Assembly (NCBI GenBank): GCA_944388075.1
Contig: CALXHI010000034.1
Coordinates: 1 to 36,798 of the forward strand
Direction: 5' to 3'
DNA from: an uncultured Clostridia bacterium
GTDB lineage: Bacteria > Bacillota > Clostridia > Oscillospirales > Ruminococcaceae
DNA length: 36,798 nt
The notes under the pieces are model-generated. The model was not told where the DNA came from. It saw only the letters and a program-made list of their open reading frames with translations, and searched no databases. Position numbers and translations under genes: made by a program. Of this stretch, positions 8,902-15,729 are shown one piece after another (position 1 is the stretch's first letter; every line of letters begins with the position of its first letter).

Positions 8902-9100
8902 ACGCTAAATTGCATCGGGCTTTTCAATGCCATGGGCCTCGCCCATACCCACCGGAGGGCGCTGCCCTCCGGACTCCCGCTCAAGGGACATTGCCCCTTG
9001 AGAATCCCATTTTGGTGGACTCTTTTTCCGGTTCAAACGGAGTGTTGACTCCGTCAACACAATGTGATGGAATGCCGAATATCGGATTTGGATAACCTAG
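8902..9100 (+). repeat. Hairpin-array dispersed repeat, copy A
   Basis: Four hairpins occur in order: ATGGGC/GCCCAT (8932-8946), CCGGAGGGC/GCCCTCCGG (8952-8972), CTCAAGGG/CCCTTGAG (8980-9002) and GTGTTGAC/GTCAACAC (9042-9060). A T-rich linker (CCATTTTGGTGGACTCTTTT) sits between hairpins 3 and 4, and a tail GGAATGCCGAATATCGGAT follows. It lies between the end of the HAD gene and the start of the PAS gene and contains no credible coding frame. Related copies lie at about 14083, 19636 and 26673. Confidence 0.93.
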
Positions 9101-9104
9101 GGCG

Positions 9105-9142
9105 ACACCGCACAAAGCCGTCAGGCGGTCTTTGTGCGGTGT
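9105..9142 (-). terminator. Strong hairpin after the HAD phosphatase gene
   Basis: A perfect 13-bp inverted repeat (ACACCGCACAAAG at 9105-9117 with its complement at 9130-9142) starts 5 bp beyond the stop codon. There is no T-run, so it may terminate weakly or protect the 3' end. Confidence 0.6.
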
Positions 9143-9146
9143 TACC

Positions 9147-9797
9147 TTAGCACTCCAACAGCTTCTGCAGCTCCGCAGGCGTTTCGACAAAGCAATCTGC
9201 GCCGACAGCGAGCAGCTCGTCCTTGGTACGGAAGCCCCACAGCACGCTGATACACCGCAAGCCGGAATTGCGGGCAGTTGCGACATCGATATCCGAATCA
9301 CCGATATAGACCGCATCTTCTTTGTCACAGCCAAGCTGTTCGAGGGCATCCCAAACCGATTCGGGTGCAGGCTTCAGCGGTACACCATCCTTTGCACCGA
9401 TGGCAACATCGATCGTATCCTTGAAAAATTCTTCCCGTAGAGCCACCGTCTGCGGATGCACCTTATTTGACACAACCGCCATCGGATAGCCGGCATCATG
9501 CAGGGCTTTCAGCAGCTCCGGAATGCCGTCATACGGGCGGGTATGGATGCGGCAATGGTCGGCGTAATACTGCTTCATCTCCTCGAATACCACAGGGAAG
9601 GTCGGGTTCTCCTCGCCATTCGGCATCGCACGGGAAACCAACTTGCCAATGCCGCTGCCGACAAAATGCCGCACCTCATCGAGGGTACGCTCCGGATATC
9701 CGCAACGGCGGAGCGTGTGGTTCAGGCTGTCTTTCAGGTCTGTCAGGGTATCCAGCAGTGTGCCGTCCATATCAAATACAATTGCCTTCAGTTTCAT
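9147..9797 (-). CDS. HAD-family hydrolase, phosphoglycolate phosphatase-like
   Basis: The 216-residue protein has the four HAD motifs in order: FDMDGTLLDT near the N-terminus (Asp nucleophile and general acid), VVSNK, LKPAPESVW with the motif III lysine, and YIGDSDIDVATA. A helical cap sits between motifs I and II, as in the Gph/PgmB subfamily. The likely reaction is removal of phosphate from a small phosphorylated metabolite such as 2-phosphoglycolate, but the substrate cannot be fixed from sequence. It follows the radical SAM gene by 48 bp, with GGAAG before its ATG, and is probably the last gene of a three-gene transcript with the SGNH and radical SAM genes. Confidence 0.88.
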   Translation of the reverse strand: MKLKAIVFDMDGTLLDTLTDLKDSLNHTLRRCGYPERTLDEVRHFVGSGIGKLVSRAMPNGEENPTFPVVFEEMKQYYADHCRIHTRPYDGIPELLKALHDAGYPMAVVSNKVHPQTVALREEFFKDTIDVAIGAKDGVPLKPAPESVWDALEQLGCDKEDAVYIGDSDIDVATARNSGLRCISVLWGFRTKDELLAVGADCFVETPAELQKLLEC

Positions 9798-9845
9798 ACG
9801 TACTTCCTTTCGACAAAATCATGTTTTTTTCGTATTTGCGTTGTT

Positions 9846-10760
9846 TCACATGGAACAATCCGCTTCATACCACAATCCCTGATGCCAACCGTTCTCTATC
9901 ATGCGGCGGTCTATTGTATACAAAATCAAGTCACGCTCGATAATCCAATCCGGTGCCAACAGGTGTTCTCGCAGGCAGTTTCCCGTCAGGCGGTGAATCA
10001 CGATCTCCGGCGACAAGCGCAATACCGCCTCCATCGTCCGGTCAATATAGGTCTGCATCGATATCGGCGTGAACAGCCCCTGCTCGTACTGTCGGGCAAG
10101 CTCCGTATCCTTCATCACGAACAGGCTGTGAATCTTGATGCCGTCAATATGCAGCTCGTTGAGGACGGAAATGGTATGCCGAATGTCTTCAATGGTTTCG
10201 CCGGGCAAGCCGATAATGATATGCACAATCACCGGCAGCCCATGCGCCTGCAGCCGCTTGACCGCCTCCCGAAAGCATACCAAATCATAGCCCCGATGAA
10301 TACGCCTTGCGGTTTCGTCATTCGCCGTTTGCAGTCCGAGTTCCACCCAAACCTCATAGCTTTCCTGATACGATTGCAGCAATTCGCACACCGTATCGTC
10401 CACGCAATCGGGGCGTGTCCCGATGTCAAGAATGCGAATGCGCTCGTCGATCAGTGCCGCATCATAGCGTACTCGCAGCACGTCCACCGGCGCATAGGTG
10501 TTCGTGAAATTCTGGAAATACACAATCCACTGCGAATCGGGCTTTGCCTTTTGCAATACGCTCGCAACCTGCTCCCGAATCGATTGGGACGGGTCAATAT
10601 GCTCGCCCGAACCCCGTTCGCCGCAGAAAATACAGCCGCCCACACCGCAAGTACCATCCCGATTCGGACAGCTGAATCCGCCGTCCACGCAGATTTTGCG
10701 TATTTTCTGCCCGTAAGTCGCCTTGAGCATCTCGTTGAGCGTGGAATACGGATGCTTCAC
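9846..10760 (-). CDS. Radical SAM protein, YhcC/TIGR01212 type
   Basis: The 304-residue protein starts KHPYSTLNEMLKATYGQKIRK, and its cysteines (CVDGGFSCPNRDGTCGVGGC, then IFC) form the Fe-S/SAM region of the YhcC family. Further landmarks are FQNFTNTYAPV, DIGTRPDC, WVELGLQTAND and GLPGETIEDI, typical of this family and its Elp3-like barrel. The reaction of YhcC proteins is not settled as far as I know; roles in RNA or redox-linked chemistry are only suggested. Its start overlaps the SGNH gene stop by 4 bp, so the two are co-translated. Confidence 0.9.
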   Translation of the reverse strand: MKHPYSTLNEMLKATYGQKIRKICVDGGFSCPNRDGTCGVGGCIFCGERGSGEHIDPSQSIREQVASVLQKAKPDSQWIVYFQNFTNTYAPVDVLRVRYDAALIDERIRILDIGTRPDCVDDTVCELLQSYQESYEVWVELGLQTANDETARRIHRGYDLVCFREAVKRLQAHGLPVIVHIIIGLPGETIEDIRHTISVLNELHIDGIKIHSLFVMKDTELARQYEQGLFTPISMQTYIDRTMEAVLRLSPEIVIHRLTGNCLREHLLAPDWIIERDLILYTIDRRMIENGWHQGLWYEADCSM

Positions 10761-11587
10761 GGTTCGGATTTCATCGCTTTCGCAAGCGCATCGGCAATCA
10801 AGTCCTGCCCTTGCTCGGTCGGATGGGGATCGAGCAGCAACCCATCGGACGCTTTCCCCTGTACCGGCAACGGCTTGGTTTCCGCAAATACCGCCGCAAT
10901 TTCAACCAGTCGGACATCATCCTTGCTGTTCGCAAAGTTCGTCAGCACCTGATTGTACTGCGCCAGCTGCTCGGCACCAAAGTCCGCTACGGTCTGTGTG
11001 CCGTCTATCGTTGCCGTGACCTCGGCATAGGGATGATAGAGATCAAGCAGGTAAATCGTTGCATCCGCATTCAGCGACCGAATTTTCGTATACATCGTTT
11101 CCAAATCGGCTTCGAGCGTTTCTTTTCCGGCATCGAGTGCCGTTTGCAGAGCCGAAAATGCCTCCGCCTGCTGTGCCGGCGTGGCGATATCCCTGAGGGC
11201 CGCAGAGCAGTATTCGCTGTACGGACCGAGCATATTGTTCGATCCGATGCCAACCACGATCCGCTCCGCAGACGGCAGACGCACCGCTCTGCCATCCTCC
11301 AGACGCTTCAGCAAATCCGTGCTGGTATCGCCGCTGACCGCATAGTTATATGCCGTCCAGAGTGCATCTTCGGTTTCGTTGAGCATTTGCTCGAGCTTTG
11401 CCGCATAGCACATCGTTTCCGGCTCGTCCAGACCGTAGCCGACCGAAATCGAGTCGCCCAAAATCACAAGCTGCTGTTCCTCCGGTACTGTGCCGGAATC
11501 CGAACTGCTCTCCGCAGTCGATTCTCCGCAGGCATAGAGGCTTCCGGTCATGACAACCGCCAACAGTGCAGCCATTCGTTTTCTCAT
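10757..11587 (-). CDS. Secreted SGNH/GDSL-type esterase lipoprotein
   Basis: The product (about 276 residues) begins MRKRMAALLAVVMTGSLYAC, a signal peptide ending in a lipobox with the lipidated Cys at about residue 20, so it should be anchored on the outer face of the membrane. The mature part has VILGDSISVGYG (block I Ser), VVGIGSNNML (block III Asn) and LLDPHPTEQGQ (Asp-His pair), the SGNH hydrolase set. It probably removes acyl groups from a lipid or an O-acetylated glycan; the substrate is unknown. The ATG at 11587 follows GGGG by 7 bp; a GTG directly before it is an alternative. A consensus promoter lies about 60 bp upstream. Confidence 0.88.
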   Translation of the reverse strand: MRKRMAALLAVVMTGSLYACGESTAESSSDSGTVPEEQQLVILGDSISVGYGLDEPETMCYAAKLEQMLNETEDALWTAYNYAVSGDTSTDLLKRLEDGRAVRLPSAERIVVGIGSNNMLGPYSEYCSAALRDIATPAQQAEAFSALQTALDAGKETLEADLETMYTKIRSLNADATIYLLDLYHPYAEVTATIDGTQTVADFGAEQLAQYNQVLTNFANSKDDVRLVEIAAVFAETKPLPVQGKASDGLLLDPHPTEQGQDLIADALAKAMKSEP

Positions 11588-11645
11588 CACAATTCCCCTT
11601 TCCGAATCCGTTTCCGGGTGTCATATGCTTCAAGGTATCATATAT

Positions 11646-11674
11646 AGTATACCACAATTTCGCCGGACTGACAA
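11646..11674 (-). promoter_or_regulatory. Promoter of the SGNH-radical SAM-HAD transcript
   Basis: TTGTCA (11669-11674) and TATACT (11646-11651) have a 17-bp spacer and lie just past the peptidase gene's terminator. Confidence 0.82.
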
Positions 11675-11676
11675 GA

Positions 11677-11714
11677 CCAAAAAAGACACGATTCTCTAAA
11701 CAAATCATGTCCTT
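11677..11714 (-). terminator. Intrinsic terminator of the M3-type peptidase gene
   Basis: A 12-bp stem with two G-U pairs (11703-11714 with 11682-11693) is followed leftwards by a run of six or more T. It starts 11 bp after the stop codon. Confidence 0.88.
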
Positions 11715-11725
11715 TTGGGCAGGTT

Positions 11726-13300
11726 TTATGCTATCCCATGCACGGTTAGTTGCTGTGCCATCTGCGCGATGGTATCGGCGGCGAAAATATCCGCAAAGCC
11801 ACAGGTATCCAGCGCCTTGCAGAGCGGATACTCCACCGTAAAGCTCGAACACTGCACGATATCCTCGTACATCGCCAGTGCCTGTGCCGCATCGCTTTGC
11901 ATGACCGTGTACAGCTCCAATGCCGCAAGTGCCGATACGCCATAGCTGATATAATAACCGGGCTGCTGGAACAGATGCGTGATGCTGTACAGCTCCATGT
12001 TCATGTGGCAGGCTTCGTCGATGTCCTCAAACAGCGCAAGCACCGCTTCGGCAGACGGATTTTCCATCGCCATCACCTGCGCCTCAAACTGCCCGATACC
12101 AAAGCCCGTCACAATCGAGTGCAGGAGGTTGTAGAGTGCAAGCTGCTCGAAAAATGCCGCATCTTGGCCGTAAATCTCATCGTAATACTGCGTGAACAGC
12201 ATTTCCAAGCCCTGCGACTGTACCTCCGCAACATCGGCATTGTTGATCTGGAAATAAACCGATGTGCTGTCCTTGCGGTCGGCATGAAAATGCCCGAATT
12301 CGTGTACCAAGCTCGTCAGGTCATAGTAATCCTTCGCCTGATACAGATAGATCATCGCCGATTGCTCGGTCGGCAGCATGACCGTATAGCAGCCGTCATA
12401 GCAGGCATCGCCCGTTGCCGTGACATAGCGGTTCTCGTCGAGCAAGGCCGTCACCGATGCCCCGATATCCGCTGACAGCTTCGGCGCATAGGTTTGCAGC
12501 GTATCAAAGGGTTCGACATAGCCATAGCCTTCGGTGAACAGCCTCTCATAGCGTGCATCCGATTCCAGCTGTGTTTCCAAAGCCGTAAAAATCGGCACGA
12601 GCTGTTCCACGATTTCTGCATACGCCGCCGCTGCCTGCTCGACCGTATAATCCCGATTGTAGTAGTCGTAGAGTGCATGGCTCGTGTCATAGGTCGCCAG
12701 CGTATCGAGATACAGCTGCGCACAGTCGGCATTCGCATCCGCTGCCGGCGTTTCCTCGTCATATGCCACATCATAATATGAATCGAGAATTTCATCATAC
12801 GATGCCGAATCCTGCCGTGCCATCGCCTGAATGCGGCTCAAGGAATACGCCAGATAATACGATTTCCAGCTTTCGTCCGTATACGGCTCAAACAATGCCG
12901 GATAGACCGATTTTTCTGCGCCCTGCGTGAATGTCCAACAGAGCATTTCGTAGGCAACATAGTAGTCCTCGGTCGTCTGGTCGTATGCCGTCTGCAAGAC
13001 TTCGTCTTCCCAGTTCGCATAGTACGCCATCTCGGCATAGTAGTTCTGCTCCGTCACTGCGTCGAGCATTCCAATCAGCGTGTCAATATGCGCCTGCACC
13101 TGCGCATCGTTGCCTGATGTCGTCCAGATATCCTGCAACGCTTCGATTTCGCGATCAATTTTGGTCAGGTCATAACGCAGAACTTCTGCCGAATCGGTTT
13201 GTGAGGACAATTCGGAATTGGATGGAACAATGCCGCAACCGCTCATTGGCAAGCAAAGCAGCATGGCAAGCAATATTGTCAAAGTTCGTTTCATTGGCAT
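11726..13300 (-). CDS. M3-type (oligoendopeptidase F-like) metallopeptidase lipoprotein
   Basis: The 524-residue protein opens with a signal peptide ending LPMSGC, a lipobox, so it should be exported and membrane-anchored, whereas most M3 oligopeptidases are cytosolic. HEFGH at 333-337 gives the two zinc His and the catalytic Glu. EVQSQGLE at 359-366 matches the family motif that provides the third zinc ligand, and a late HLFQQPGYYISYG matches the substrate-contacting Tyr region. It probably trims short extracellular peptides. A second ATG two codons in (13294) is an alternative start. Its promoter overlaps the end of the sigma-K gene and a clear terminator follows, so it is monocistronic. 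Confidence 0.88.
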   Translation of the reverse strand: MPMKRTLTILLAMLLCLPMSGCGIVPSNSELSSQTDSAEVLRYDLTKIDREIEALQDIWTTSGNDAQVQAHIDTLIGMLDAVTEQNYYAEMAYYANWEDEVLQTAYDQTTEDYYVAYEMLCWTFTQGAEKSVYPALFEPYTDESWKSYYLAYSLSRIQAMARQDSASYDEILDSYYDVAYDEETPAADANADCAQLYLDTLATYDTSHALYDYYNRDYTVEQAAAAYAEIVEQLVPIFTALETQLESDARYERLFTEGYGYVEPFDTLQTYAPKLSADIGASVTALLDENRYVTATGDACYDGCYTVMLPTEQSAMIYLYQAKDYYDLTSLVHEFGHFHADRKDSTSVYFQINNADVAEVQSQGLEMLFTQYYDEIYGQDAAFFEQLALYNLLHSIVTGFGIGQFEAQVMAMENPSAEAVLALFEDIDEACHMNMELYSITHLFQQPGYYISYGVSALAALELYTVMQSDAAQALAMYEDIVQCSSFTVEYPLCKALDTCGFADIFAADTIAQMAQQLTVHGIA

Positions 13301-13317
13301 ACACTTCCTTTGCTACT

Positions 13318-13346
13318 ATTATACCCGAATTTGTGAGATTTGTCAA
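13318..13346 (-). promoter_or_regulatory. Consensus promoter of the M3-type peptidase gene
   Basis: TTGACA (13341-13346) and TATAAT (13318-13323) with a 17-bp spacer match consensus completely. The -35 box includes the stop codon of the upstream sigma-K gene. Confidence 0.92.
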
Positions 13347-14029
13347 CCGGTTTCATAGGCTCTGCGGAGTACCTCAAGCGCATGCTTCTCCAGTCGGGAG
13401 ACATACGAACGGCTGATGCCGAGCTTGGCGGCAACCTCTCGCTGCGTCAATTCCGGATAGCCGAACAGCCCATACCGGTGGACGATAACCTCCCATTCTC
13501 GGGGGTCAAGACACGTTTTGAGGAACTCGTAGAGCTGAGCGGTTTGCAGGCTGCCCTCAACGGATTCCTCAAGACCGGCGGGTTCTCGTACCAAATCCAT
13601 GAGCGTCATGGCGTTGCCGTCCTTGTCGTACTCGATCGGCTCGTCAAAGGACATGGCGTGGACGGATTTTTTTCGGGAACGATAGTGCATGAGGATTTCA
13701 TTTTCGATACATTTGCCGGCGTAGGTAGCGAACCGTGCACCCTTTTCGGGCTGGAAGGTTTCAACGGCTTTGATCAGACCGAGCGTACCGATGGATATCA
13801 GCTCATCACGCTCGATATCGGGAGAGTAGAATTTTTTTGTCATATGAGCGACTAGGCGGAGATTGTGTGCAATGAGCGTTTCTCGGGCATGGGTGTCACC
13901 GACAGCGAGCGCTTCCAAACAGGCTTGCTCCTCGGCTTTGGAGAGTGGCGCAGGGAAGGCGGCGGTTTGGTCGACATGGAGCAGAAAACAGGTGAATTGC
14001 GCAAATAGCGCTGTGAGCCATTGGAACAT
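13343..14029 (-). CDS. sigK: RNA polymerase sporulation-type sigma factor, SigK-like
   Basis: The 228-residue sigma-70 family protein has a hydrophobic N-terminus resembling the pro-sequence of sigma-K/sigma-E, then FPAPLSKAEEQACLEAL, NLRLVAHMTKKFY, ELISIGTLGLIKAVETF (region 2), FATYAGKCIENEILMHYRS (regions 2.3-2.4) and a C-terminal helix-turn-helix (LTQREVAAKLGISRSYVSRLEKHALEVLRR, region 4). CIENEILM is typical of sigma-K/E. In Bacillus sigma-K drives late mother-cell transcription; many Clostridia use it earlier. The gene is uninterrupted, with no skin element. The ATG at 14029 follows GGAGG by 8 bp. No spoIVFB-like partner is in view. Confidence 0.88.
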   Translation of the reverse strand: MFQWLTALFAQFTCFLLHVDQTAAFPAPLSKAEEQACLEALAVGDTHARETLIAHNLRLVAHMTKKFYSPDIERDELISIGTLGLIKAVETFQPEKGARFATYAGKCIENEILMHYRSRKKSVHAMSFDEPIEYDKDGNAMTLMDLVREPAGLEESVEGSLQTAQLYEFLKTCLDPREWEVIVHRYGLFGYPELTQREVAAKLGISRSYVSRLEKHALEVLRRAYETG

Positions 14030-14082
14030 ACGAAACACCTCCGCTTGAATGTATGCGGCTTAAGGGGCGTTTATTCTTTGAA

Positions 14083-14254
14083 TTACATGGGCTTCGCCCA
14101 TACCCACCGGAGGGCGCTGCCCTCCGGACTCCCGCTCAAGGGACATTGTCCCTTGAAAATCCCATTTTGGTGGACTCTTTTTCCGGTTCAAACGGCGTGT
14201 TGACTCCGTCAACACAATGAGATGGAATGCCGAATATCGGATTAGGATACCCTA
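14083..14254 (+). repeat. Hairpin-array dispersed repeat, copy B
   Basis: The module order is the same as in copy A: ATGGGC/GCCCAT from 14087, CCGGAGGGC/GCCCTCCGG, CTCAAGGGACA/TGTCCCTTGA, the T-rich linker, GTGTTGAC/GTCAACAC, then the tail GGAATGCCGAATATCGGAT. Copies A and B are nearly identical over about 165 bp. It lies between sigK (minus) and the plus-strand phage-like pair. Confidence 0.93.
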
Positions 14255-14370
14255 TGCTCGGGGTAGAGAAATGGATGCAGACATTGCCAGCTCCCCCTTG
14301 ATAAGGGGGCTGCGGCGCAGCCGCAGATGCCGATTGCGCATTCTGCAACCTATGCTCGGGGTAAAGAAAC
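14251..14370. repeat. Second repeat: 21-bp direct repeats flanking two GC-rich hairpins
   Basis: CCTATGCTCGGGGTA occurs at 14251 and 14349, each followed by a near-identical GAGAAA or AAGAAA. Between them are CCCCCTT/AAGGGGG (14293-14309) and CTGCGGC/GCCGCAG (14310-14326). It continues straight on from repeat B, which suggests nested or adjacent insertion. No coding frame fits. Confidence 0.7.
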
Positions 14371-14423
14371 GGAAACAGGCACTGCCTGTCGTCAACATAA
14401 AGTTACATGAAAAATATTTTTGC

Positions 14424-14447
14424 AACTTGTACGAAACCATACAAGTT
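14424..14447. promoter_or_regulatory. 8-bp inverted repeat upstream of the phage-tail-like pair
   Basis: AACTTGTA (14424-14431) and TACAAGTT (14440-14447) form a perfect inverted repeat with an 8-nt gap about 55 bp before the gene. It could be an operator or a leader hairpin. I could not identify a convincing -35/-10 pair next to it. Confidence 0.4.
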
Positions 14448-14500
14448 CGCCGATTACCTGTCGCTACCTATGAGGGAGAATATCAAAAAGGAGGTCTGCT

Positions 14501-14974
14501 ATGGAGATTCCCGTCCAAATCCAAAACTGCATTGCATCCGTCCCCGATGATACCTGCATCGTCTGCCAAAACGATGACTACCACCTGCACGTTACCTTCG
14601 ATGCCCCATGGGATGCCTACCCCATCAAAACCGCACGCTTCGTCATTCGTGAGGGAGATGACCTGCGTGCGACCGAAATCGCCTTCACCGGCGATACCGT
14701 TGCTGTTCCAAGCCTATCCAATGTCTACGAGCTGTATGTCGGTGTGTATGCCGGTTCGCTCCGGACCACAACCCCTGCCCGCATTCCTTGTGCGCCTTCT
14801 ATCCGATGTCTTGCCGCTGCACCCCATGAAGCTCCCTCACCCGATGTCTATGATCAGATTCTTCAGCTGCTCGCTGATATCGCCGCCTATGGGCATACGA
14901 CCGCAGGGCATATGACCGTATCCGCTTACGGTTTCGTCCATACGCATAACGGTTACGCCCTCACTGACGAATGA
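14501..14974 (+). CDS. Phage baseplate/tail-type hypothetical protein
   Basis: The 157-residue protein has no signal peptide. Its first 100 residues (CIVCQNDDYHLHVTFDAPWD, AYPIKTARFVIREGD, ELYVGVYAGSLRTTTPARIP) resemble the beta-rich N-terminal domain that I associate with baseplate or tail proteins of Firmicutes prophages. A short helix follows (VYDQILQLLADIAAYG). The recognition is by eye and moderate. AAAGGAGG precedes the ATG closely. It pairs with the next gene on the plus strand against the general minus-strand direction, behind two repeat elements. No other phage gene is present, so it is either a remnant or a domesticated pair. Function unknown. Confidence 0.6.
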   Translation: MEIPVQIQNCIASVPDDTCIVCQNDDYHLHVTFDAPWDAYPIKTARFVIREGDDLRATEIAFTGDTVAVPSLSNVYELYVGVYAGSLRTTTPARIPCAPSIRCLAAAPHEAPSPDVYDQILQLLADIAAYGHTTAGHMTVSAYGFVHTHNGYALTDE

Positions 14975-14985
14975 AAGGAGCTTTT

Positions 14986-15690
14986 ATGGATATCATCACC
15001 CGAAACTACAAAGGCGCAGCGGCATATGACCAAATCATTGCCGATCTCACCCCTGCTCGTCCATGGCATTCCATCGAGCGAATCACCGATGAATCCGGTA
15101 CGGAAACCGGCTGCATCTTCCGTATCGATACGCAAAAGTTCCTGCGAATCGATGCAAGCTCTGACGTTGCCATGCGTCCGAGCATCAGCTATGGGATCGG
15201 CAGCCATTCCGGCTCTGCGTTCGGAGACTCTAAGAGTCATTATCTCAATGCGACAATTGCATACAATGCACATACGCTCTTGCTTTCAGGCTCGACATCG
15301 GCATCCCCATCCGAAAATGGTGCTCCCTACGCATACGATATGATGCTCATCGGAGATGGCACGAACCTCATTACCGGTGAACAAGAACCTCTGATTGCGA
15401 TGATGAACTACTATACCGGCAGTCAAGATTTGGGCTGCGCATTGGTAAGCAATGATCTTGCCGACAGAGGATTGATCGTAAATTACATTATGCGTTATGA
15501 TAACATTGTCTGGTCGTCAGCATTCACTTCCCTGCTCCACATCTGCACACGCAGTTCCCAATGTATGTTTGAGCATGCCTTCATCCCCTATCACTCCCAA
15601 TTCCTCTCCCCGGAGGTCAATGCCGATTTCACCCTTGCCGGTATTCCCTATCACCAATTCGGCTTCATCGTACTGGACGATCTTCCCTGA
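14986..15690 (+). CDS. Hypothetical protein paired with the tail-like gene
   Basis: This 234-residue protein (MDIITRNYKGAAAYDQIIAD...) has no signal peptide, no membrane segment and no motif I recognise. It looks mostly beta-rich, with many polar and aromatic residues (HSIERITDESGTETGCIFRI, CALVSNDLADRGLIVNYIMR), in keeping with a phage structural or receptor-contact protein, but that is inference. The frame could start at 14971, overlapping the previous stop, but AAAGGAG five bases before the ATG at 14986 favours the later start. A strong bidirectional terminator follows. Confidence 0.65.
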   Translation: MDIITRNYKGAAAYDQIIADLTPARPWHSIERITDESGTETGCIFRIDTQKFLRIDASSDVAMRPSISYGIGSHSGSAFGDSKSHYLNATIAYNAHTLLLSGSTSASPSENGAPYAYDMMLIGDGTNLITGEQEPLIAMMNYYTGSQDLGCALVSNDLADRGLIVNYIMRYDNIVWSSAFTSLLHICTRSSQCMFEHAFIPYHSQFLSPEVNADFTLAGIPYHQFGFIVLDDLP

Positions 15691-15693
15691 TGC

Positions 15694-15728
15694 AAAAAAC
15701 CCGTGGGCTTCACGCTCACGGGTTTTTT
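15694..15728. terminator. Bidirectional intrinsic terminator
   Basis: A perfect 12-bp stem, AAAAAACCCGTG (15694-15705) with CACGGGTTTTTT (15717-15728), has an 11-nt loop and T-runs on both strands. It lies between the convergent phage-like pair and the SpoIID-type gene. Confidence 0.95.
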
Positions 15729-15729
15729 C

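Noticed and set aside
8836..9095. Small plus-strand frames with GLAHTHRRALPSGLPLKGHC-like peptides, recurring near 14021-14203
   Set aside because: They are translations of the hairpin repeat. Similarity follows from the repeated DNA, starts lack ribosome sites, and the divergent copies do not keep a frame.
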